A stretch of DNA of 18,522 nt from an uncultured Bacillaceae bacterium (GTDB lineage Bacteria > Bacillota > Bacilli > Bacillales > Alkalibacillaceae), in NCBI GenBank assembly GCA_937983065.1, contig CALKAL010000127.1, positions 1-18,522 on the forward strand, in the 5' to 3' direction. The notes below the pieces were generated by a model that was given only the letters and a program-made list of their open reading frames with translations, was not told the DNA's origin and did no database searches. Both the position numbers and the translations under genes were made by a program. Shown here one piece after another: positions 13,601-18,522 of this stretch (the first letter of the stretch is position 1; every line of letters begins with the position of its first letter).

Positions 13601-14108
13601 GTTAGGAAAAGAAGCGGATCCAGCAGGGCTTCTCTATTTCCACGTGCATAATCCGACGTTATCGAATTTGAAAAAATTTGATGATGAAACGATCGAAAAC
13701 GAACGACTTAAAGCATTCCGTATGCAAGGGCTGTTATTAGATGATGTTACTGTCGCCCAGGCGATGGATACATCTGTTGATACAGGCTCGAGCCAAATCG
13801 TTCCCTTTGCCCTTAAAAATGACGGCACCTTTAGTAAACGGGGAACGAAGACAGCTAATGAAGAAATTTTTCAGCGAATGAATGGATACGTTCGATCATT
13901 AATGGTTCAAGCAGGAGAAGATATTACAACAGGACAAGTGAAACTAAATCCTTATCAAAATAAAAATAGAACAGCTTGTACATTTTGTCCGTTTCAATCC
14001 GTCTGTCAATTTGATCCGTTATTAGAAGAAAACGAGTTTAGAAGATTGAAAGATTTACCACAAGATAAAATTTTAGAAAATATGCTTCAAGGAAAGGAGG
14101 AGTTGTAA
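10635..14108 (+). CDS. addB: AddAB helicase-nuclease, subunit AddB
   Basis: Partner of AddA in the Gram-positive counterpart of RecBCD: degrades double-strand ends until a Chi site and leaves a 3' tail for RecA. AddB has an inactive helicase-like body, which recognises Chi, and a C-terminal nuclease that cuts one strand. Here 1157 residues (1166 in B. subtilis). The nuclease motif LRIIDYKSS is intact (Asp954), as is the QMLTYLDVV segment. The four iron-sulphur cysteines are present: Cys794 in FQCSFHYFA, and Cys1115, Cys1118 and Cys1124 in ACTFCPFQSVC. Unusual: the N-terminal Walker A, typically GRAGSGKST in relatives, reads GRAGAEHGD (8-16), so the lysine and the Ser/Thr are gone, while the following VPDQM and AQVFSFSRLAW are conserved. 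A GGGGGAGG ribosome binding site lies close upstream. One base separates its stop from addA. Confidence 0.95.
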   Translation: MALQFIIGRAGAEHGDYCLNEIRRQLEENPQGDPIFYIVPDQMAFQQEYELLRNSDLTGSMRAQVFSFSRLAWYIFQQKGGGNKPFISSTGIQMMLRKLTEQYKESLQSFEKAANKQGFILHLEKMITELKRYRLTPYALASVMDQLSENDPRHIALKQKLHDITLLYEKLDETLQGHYIDSEDQLNLMVEKINTTDVLRDATIYIDGFHRFTPQEFYVIEALMKHAKDVKMTLVLNHVGDEKTELDLFYQTKRTYDTLIDIANNEQVAIKDPILLSPQLRFKQNAALYHLERHIETYPVPIYEEKTPVQIVETVHPRAEVEGVAQEIIRLVRDENYRFRDMAILVREPNVYHNLIETIFEDYEIPVFIDEKKTMLNHPLIELIRTGLEAVHSNWRYDTIFRLLKTGFIKPTDETYPLDDDAIDTLENYVLEYGIRRKDQWLQEDPWPYQRYYGLDLRKQTTEEEEIQEKINAYREQVADALKLFDEKIQAEETIAGKSRAIFEWLEQLEVGSTLERLRDQFDENGDVEKAREQEQVWQKMMDLFDEMVEMIGEETMSVDLYLKLVEAGFDTLEFSHVPPTIDHVIIGSVDRSRISNIKVAFIVGANEGIYPLKPPSDGMVTDEERFILEDLGMTLADRAERVLLDDRFYIYLAFTLPSDKLWVSYPLSDAEGQTKMEANIVKRLKQMFPQATQKWLLDDEDEADPLRFITNPVKTRAILTSELSKFLRGYPMNDVYWDTLYWYVEKNDHSTRRVLNSLFYRNEPKSIEKGTIEKIYDRTIQSSVSRLETYFQCSFHYFAQYTLKLQERSSYQLEAPDIGQLFHESLRWITEWVFEDGISIADLTDEQISEYVRRAINQLAPVLNHQILFSSNRYRYILSKLKQVIFRATKMLTHQAKHSEFTPLGIEVGFGRRHQLPPLQLPLSNGYVLELSGRIDRVDRAEIDNQLYLRIIDYKSSSRDLNLVDVYYGLALQMLTYLDVVLTHSSRWLGKEADPAGLLYFHVHNPTLSNLKKFDDETIENERLKAFRMQGLLLDDVTVAQAMDTSVDTGSSQIVPFALKNDGTFSKRGTKTANEEIFQRMNGYVRSLMVQAGEDITTGQVKLNPYQNKNRTACTFCPFQSVCQFDPLLEENEFRRLKDLPQDKILENMLQGKEEL

Positions 14109-14109
14109 T

Positions 14110-17100
14110 ATGCAATGGACAAAGGAGCAGGAGCAGGCTATTTATGAAGATGGAAAAGATATTTTAGTCGCTGCCGCTGCTGGTTCAGGAAAAACAGCCG
14201 TACTAGTCGAACGAATTATTCAAAAGATGCTGCGTGAGACGAATCCTTACAATATCGATGAAATGCTCGTCGTTACGTTTACGAATGCGGCAGCCCAAGA
14301 GATGCGAACGCGGGTCGGCTTAGCGATTGAAAAGGCGCTCGAGCAAAATCCGCAGTCTGTTCATTTGAAAAAACAACTTTCTCTCATTCAACGGGCGTAT
14401 ATTTCAACCCTTCACGCGTTTTGTATGGAAGTCGTTCGGAAATATAGTTATAAAATTGATTTAGATCCAAGCTTTCGTATTCTTGATGACATTGAAGCGG
14501 ATTTATTAAAAAATGATTGTATTGAAGAAGTGTTTGAAGAATGGTACGGAAAAGAAGGGGAAGAGCAAGAGGCCTTTTTCCGCTTCGTCGATAGTTTTTC
14601 GAGTGACCGAGATGATGCGAAAGTTGAAACACTCGTCTTAAAAATGCATGAATTCGCGATGCAAAACCCGTGGCCTTATGAATGGTTAGATGATATTAAA
14701 GAACGCTACAGCATTGATGATACAACGACGATTGACGATTTAGTTTGGACGAAGATTGCGAAAACGAATGTGAAGGAAGAGCTTGAGGCGATTATTTTTC
14801 AAATTAAACAAGCGATTGATTTATCAGAAGATGTGGGCGGACCGTATCATTATACAGACACATTGAAGCTTGATTTAGAACAAGTTGAATCGATTGTTAA
14901 TGTGATCGGGGCACCTTGGAACGAACTGAGGGAAGTTTTTCATGATAATTTAAAGTTTGCTCGCCTCTCTGGTAAAAAAGCTGACTGCGACCCCGAATTA
15001 AGAGAGACTGTTCGGACGATTCGGGATCGGTATAAAAAGAAATTAACCGATTTGTTTGAACGTTGGTTTTCTCGAAGCGGGGAATCCCTTTTAACTGATA
15101 TCGAAAAATTAAAGCCTTATATCGATATATTAGTTGAGCTCGTAAAGCAATTTGGTGAAACGTTTAAGGCGAGAAAGAAAGAAGAAGCCGTTGTTGACTT
15201 TTTAGATTTAGAGCATTATTGTTTAGACATTTTGCTCAGTGAGGAGGCAACGGTTGACGAGCCGCTTCCTTCCGAGGTAGCAATTCAGTTCCAAAATCAG
15301 TTTAAAGAAGTATTAATTGATGAGTATCAAGATACGAACTTAGTCCAAGAGACGATTTTAAGCTTAATAACGCAGGATAATGGGTTCGGAAATCTTTTTA
15401 TGGTTGGGGATGTAAAGCAAAGTATTTACCGATTTAGACATGCCGAGCCATCGTTATTTATGTCTAAATATAAAACGTTTAACGAACCTGAATCCAATCA
15501 ACTTCGAATCGATCTTGCGAATAACTTTCGAAGTCGAAAGGAAGTGCTCGACGCAACGAACTTCGTCTTTCGTCAACTGCTAGATGAAGACGTCGGCGAA
15601 ATGAATTATGACCCTGATTCAGAACTCATTTACAGTAATAAAGTTTATGATTCCTTAACGTCTACGGAAGTTGATACGGAACTTCATTTAATTACGACCG
15701 ACGATTTAGAAGAAGATGAGCATCAAAGTGATGAATGGAAATATTTAGAGAAAGCTCAACTGGAAGCAAGGGCATACGGCAAAAAGATTCAATCATGGGT
15801 TGGAACGGATGATTCAGCTCCGTTTAAAGTGATTGATAAAGAAACGGGGAAACCGCGTCATTGTCAATATCGAGATATCGTCATTCTTTTACGTTCAATG
15901 AATGAAGCAAATGTCATTGAGGAAGAATTGAAGAAGCTCGGTATTCCTGTTTATGCGGAGCTGTCAACGGGTTATTTAAAAGCGATTGAAGTTCAAGTGA
16001 TGCTAAATGTGTTAAAAACGATTGATAACCCGCAGCAAGATATTCCGTTAGCGAGTGTGTTAAGGTCTCCGATCGTCGGATTAACGGAAGATGATTTAGT
16101 TCAAATTCGCCTTTTCGGAAAAAATGAACCGTTTTATGTCGCTTTAAACAATTATATTCAAAAAGGTGAAGATGCCGATTTGGTCGATAAGTTAAACCAA
16201 TTTATTTTTTATTTAAATGAATGGCGTGAAGAAGCAAAATATGGGGCTTTATCTCAACTCATTTGGAAAATCTACCGAGATACTGGCTACTTTGAATTTG
16301 TCGGTGGCATTCCAGGGGGGAAACAACGTCAAGCGAATTTAAGGGCGTTATATGATCGAGCACGCCAATACGAAAATAGCGCTTATCGTGGGTTGTATCG
16401 ATTTTTACGATTTATCGACCGAATGGAAGAAAGGGAAAAAGATTTAGCTTCAGCTCGAGCCTTAGGGGAACAAGAAGATGTCGTTCGAATTATGACGATT
16501 CATAAAAGTAAGGGACTAGAATTTCCGATTGTTATTTTAGGTTTTGCTGATAAACAATTCAATGAACAAGATTTTCGTAACCAATATTTACTCCATAAAA
16601 ACTACGGGTTTGGGACGAAATATTTAGATGTTGATAAACGAATTATGTATACGACATTACCTTTTGAAGCTTTAAAGGTACAGTCGAAAAAGGAAATGTT
16701 AGCTGAGGAAATGCGGGTGCTTTATGTCGCTTTAACCCGAGCGAAGGAAAAGCTTTGTATCATAGGAACAGTAGGAGATTTTGAAGATCGACTCATGAAA
16801 TGGAATGAAGTCGCGCACCATACAGAGTGGGTTTTACCACCCCATGTTCGAACAGAGCAAGCGACATATTTAAACTGGATCGGTCAAGCTTTAGTCAGAC
16901 ATCATCAAGCGTCACAACTTCATAAACAACCGCTTGCTCAAACGATACCAAAAACGATCACCCACGATGAATCCAAGTGGAAAATCGTTGCGGAGCATGC
17001 TAAAGCGTATGAAAATCCAGAATTTGTCACCGTTGAACGGAATGACACGCTTGAAAAGATTATTAAAAATTGGGATGCAACTTCATTACAAAAATCAGAC

Positions 17101-17820
17101 CAATATGATGAAGTGAATAAACGATTAACGTTCCATTATCCAAATTTAAACAGCGCTTATAAACGGGCCAAACAGTCTGTGACAGAAATTAAACGGATGA
17201 ATGAAGTTAGAGACGAATATAGTAGTTCAGATTTATTAACGTTCAAGCCGAAAACGGATTTTAAACGTCCGAACTTTATGCAGCAACAAACGAGTGCTTT
17301 GACGAAAGCAGAAATCGGAAGCGCGGTTCATACCGTTATGCAGCATATCGATTTTAAGAAGGATTATGATGAGGCTTCAATCAAAGAATTGTTAATCCAG
17401 CTAGTCGATGAAGAATTTATAAATGAACAAGAAATGAACGCCATCGATATTAATCCGATATTAACCTTTTTACAGTCAGATTTAGGTCAAAGAGTAAAAA
17501 ACGCTAAGCGAGTGATGCGAGAGTTGCCGTTTACGATGAAACTCCCAGCACAAGACGTGTATCCAGATTGGGAAGATGAAAGCGAAGAGTACGTTTTAAT
17601 TCAAGGAGTTATCGACTGTTTAATTGAGGAAGAAGAAGGATTTTCGCTAATCGATTACAAAACAGACACGTTATACGGACAAGTAGATAAAGATGAGCTA
17701 AAGGAACGTTATTTAACCCAAATCACATTATATAAACAAGCAGTCGAAGAAATTTGGCAAATTGATTTGAATAGTAGTTATTTATATTATTTCGATCGGG
17801 ATTTAGTAGTTGAAATATAA
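14110..17820 (+). CDS. addA: AddAB helicase-nuclease, subunit AddA
   Basis: The motor subunit: a UvrD-type 3'-5' superfamily 1 helicase fused to a RecB-like nuclease that cuts the other strand. 1236 residues (1232 in B. subtilis). Helicase motifs are intact: WTKEQEQAI Q-motif region (3-11), Walker A AAAGSGKT (Lys28, Thr29), VVTFTNAAAQEMR motif Ia, IDEYQDTN (Asp404-Glu405) with GDVKQSIYRFR after it, MTIHKSKGLEFP motif V region and VLYVALTRAKEKL motif VI (about 869-881). The C-terminal nuclease has SAVHTVMQHIDF, LIQGVIDCLIEEEEG and the catalytic LIDYKTDTL (Asp1182). AAGGAGG (14094-14100), inside the end of addB, is 9 bases before the ATG; the genes are translationally coupled. A terminator follows, so sbcDC, which follows addA in B. 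subtilis, is not in this operon. Confidence 0.97.
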   Translation: MQWTKEQEQAIYEDGKDILVAAAAGSGKTAVLVERIIQKMLRETNPYNIDEMLVVTFTNAAAQEMRTRVGLAIEKALEQNPQSVHLKKQLSLIQRAYISTLHAFCMEVVRKYSYKIDLDPSFRILDDIEADLLKNDCIEEVFEEWYGKEGEEQEAFFRFVDSFSSDRDDAKVETLVLKMHEFAMQNPWPYEWLDDIKERYSIDDTTTIDDLVWTKIAKTNVKEELEAIIFQIKQAIDLSEDVGGPYHYTDTLKLDLEQVESIVNVIGAPWNELREVFHDNLKFARLSGKKADCDPELRETVRTIRDRYKKKLTDLFERWFSRSGESLLTDIEKLKPYIDILVELVKQFGETFKARKKEEAVVDFLDLEHYCLDILLSEEATVDEPLPSEVAIQFQNQFKEVLIDEYQDTNLVQETILSLITQDNGFGNLFMVGDVKQSIYRFRHAEPSLFMSKYKTFNEPESNQLRIDLANNFRSRKEVLDATNFVFRQLLDEDVGEMNYDPDSELIYSNKVYDSLTSTEVDTELHLITTDDLEEDEHQSDEWKYLEKAQLEARAYGKKIQSWVGTDDSAPFKVIDKETGKPRHCQYRDIVILLRSMNEANVIEEELKKLGIPVYAELSTGYLKAIEVQVMLNVLKTIDNPQQDIPLASVLRSPIVGLTEDDLVQIRLFGKNEPFYVALNNYIQKGEDADLVDKLNQFIFYLNEWREEAKYGALSQLIWKIYRDTGYFEFVGGIPGGKQRQANLRALYDRARQYENSAYRGLYRFLRFIDRMEEREKDLASARALGEQEDVVRIMTIHKSKGLEFPIVILGFADKQFNEQDFRNQYLLHKNYGFGTKYLDVDKRIMYTTLPFEALKVQSKKEMLAEEMRVLYVALTRAKEKLCIIGTVGDFEDRLMKWNEVAHHTEWVLPPHVRTEQATYLNWIGQALVRHHQASQLHKQPLAQTIPKTITHDESKWKIVAEHAKAYENPEFVTVERNDTLEKIIKNWDATSLQKSDQYDEVNKRLTFHYPNLNSAYKRAKQSVTEIKRMNEVRDEYSSSDLLTFKPKTDFKRPNFMQQQTSALTKAEIGSAVHTVMQHIDFKKDYDEASIKELLIQLVDEEFINEQEMNAIDINPILTFLQSDLGQRVKNAKRVMRELPFTMKLPAQDVYPDWEDESEEYVLIQGVIDCLIEEEEGFSLIDYKTDTLYGQVDKDELKERYLTQITLYKQAVEEIWQIDLNSSYLYYFDRDLVVEI

Positions 17821-17824
17821 GGGG

Positions 17825-17861
17825 AAACAGAGCTTCTGAAGTTTAGAGGCTCTGTTTTTTT
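17825..17861 (+). terminator. Rho-independent terminator of the yhjE-addB-addA unit
   Basis: AACAGAGCTTCT (17826-17837) pairs with AGAGGCTCTGTT (17845-17856) over 12 base pairs with one G-U pair and a 7-base loop, and a run of seven T (17855-17861). Confidence 0.9.
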
Positions 17862-17937
17862 GCTCAAACGATTAAATAGAAAAAGCCAAGTCTAATTCAA
17901 CTCACCCATCCGTGTATTAAAAAAGACTATTCTTTAA

Positions 17938-18342
17938 CTAATAGTTTTCCCTTTTATTCTCAGGTTGTTTTAACCAGTATCGGACTCCTTTACCAGCTAG
18001 CGGCTCATCATTATACCTTGGGATAACATGAAAATGACTGTGAAAAATAAACTGATTAGAAACTTCACCAACATTCCATCCAAGTGTATAACCATCCGGA
18101 GAGAACTTTTCATCTAAATATTCTTTAGCTTTTTGTAAAAGATCATATGTATCGTTCCATTCTTGTTTAGTTAATTCGAAAGCATCAGCGTGGTGTTTTT
18201 TTGGAACGATTACTGCACATCCTTCTAATACATCCTGTTCCTTATTATGCTGCAACAAGTAACAAGTCTCGTTTTCAAACAAAATATTTTGATCCTTGTC
18301 TTTCATCGGATTACAAAAAGGACAACTTTCTTCATAAGACAT
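17938..18342 (-). CDS. HIT (histidine triad) family protein
   Basis: A 134-residue protein of the HIT superfamily of nucleotide hydrolases and transferases, which act on nucleoside phosphoramidates or dinucleoside polyphosphates. The triad HSHFHV lies at 101-106, with His103 as the expected nucleophile, followed by IPRY. An N-terminal CPFC (Cys7, Cys10) suggests a zinc site with a downstream histidine. FENETCYLL, GCAVIVPKKHHADAFEL and GWNVGEVSNQFIFHSHFH follow the family plan; the substrate is unknown. AGGAGG (plus-strand 18354-18359) is 11 bases before the ATG, slightly long. It is convergent with addA; behind its stop only a weak 5-base hairpin with a T-run (AAAGA-ATAG-TCTTTTTT on the minus strand) is seen. 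It is not clearly the orthologue of B. subtilis Hit, which lies beside ecsA, so no symbol is given. Confidence 0.9.
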   Translation of the reverse strand: MSYEESCPFCNPMKDKDQNILFENETCYLLQHNKEQDVLEGCAVIVPKKHHADAFELTKQEWNDTYDLLQKAKEYLDEKFSPDGYTLGWNVGEVSNQFIFHSHFHVIPRYNDEPLAGKGVRYWLKQPENKRENY

Positions 18343-18394
18343 AATTTATTTTTCCTCCTACTATTTTAAACTTTTCTGTTTTTGTAAATAAGTA

Positions 18395-18424
18395 ATTATG
18401 TTAAATCCAGTTTTAGTTAATCAA
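18395..18424 (-). promoter_or_regulatory. Likely promoter of the HIT-family gene
   Basis: On the minus strand TTGATT (plus-strand 18419-18424) and CATAAT (18395-18400) are 18 bases apart, about 55 bases before the start codon. The remaining bases to the window end (18425-18522) are A+T-rich and hold no gene I can support. Confidence 0.45.
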
Positions 18425-18522
18425 ATTGTATCATAGGTTTCTGAATTTTATAGTAAATTCTAGCTAATAATGGATTTAATATTTAATATTGATAGACAGG
18501 AATAAGCCCTTACTTTATTCAT

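Noticed and set aside
18425..18522. A gene starting at the window edge on the minus strand (ATG at 18520-18522).
   Set aside because: The frame closes after 20 codons and shows no ribosome binding site inside the window.

Overview
The window is chromosomal DNA of a low-GC Gram-positive bacterium of the family Bacillaceae. The evidence is dense AGGAGG-type ribosome binding sites, TTG starts, gene products close to Bacillus subtilis proteins (HemH, HemY, YhfH, YhfI, LplJ, ComK, YhjD, YhjE, AddB, AddA), and a gene order that reads like a condensed version of the B. subtilis hemEHY - yhfHI - lplJ - comK - yhjDE - addBA stretch. I cannot name the genus.

Layout. 1-2380: the last codons of hemE, then hemH and hemY, the final steps of the coproporphyrin-dependent haem pathway, closed by a long bidirectional terminator. 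2482-3454: a divergent pair, the tiny zinc-ribbon-like gene yhfH on the minus strand (TTG start, 42 residues) and the metallo-beta-lactamase-fold gene yhfI on the plus strand. 3455-3860: a five-copy ~21-base tandem repeat inside a possible 32-codon ORF with a strong ribosome binding site, a stem-loop, and an unrecognised 78-residue acidic protein on the minus strand. 3959-4966: lplJ, lipoate-protein ligase. 5202-5717: an unassigned lipoprotein with its own terminator. 5869-8812: a complete transcription unit (promoter, binding protein, permease, ATPase, terminator) for an ABC importer of the COG2984/COG4120/COG1101 type (TrpXYZ-like). 8971-9820: comK, convergent and overlapping with yhjD. 9976-17861: yhjE, addB and addA, apparently one operon, with a terminator. 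17938-18342: a HIT-family protein on the minus strand.

How the parts relate. Most of the window is conserved housekeeping. The functional theme of the right half is DNA uptake and repair: ComK is the master regulator of competence, AddAB processes double-strand ends for RecA, and a near-consensus LexA (SOS) box lies at the predicted transcription start of yhjD, whose transcript runs antisense to the end of comK.

Points most worth a second look: ComK ends about 30 residues early and lacks the C-terminal part that in B. subtilis carries the MecA recognition peptide; AddB has lost the lysine and Ser/Thr of its vestigial Walker A motif; the LexA box at yhjD with convergent overlap into comK; and the in-frame tandem repeat after yhfI. 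I found no mobile element, CRISPR array, tRNA or rRNA, and no clear case for a wholly new multi-gene system.
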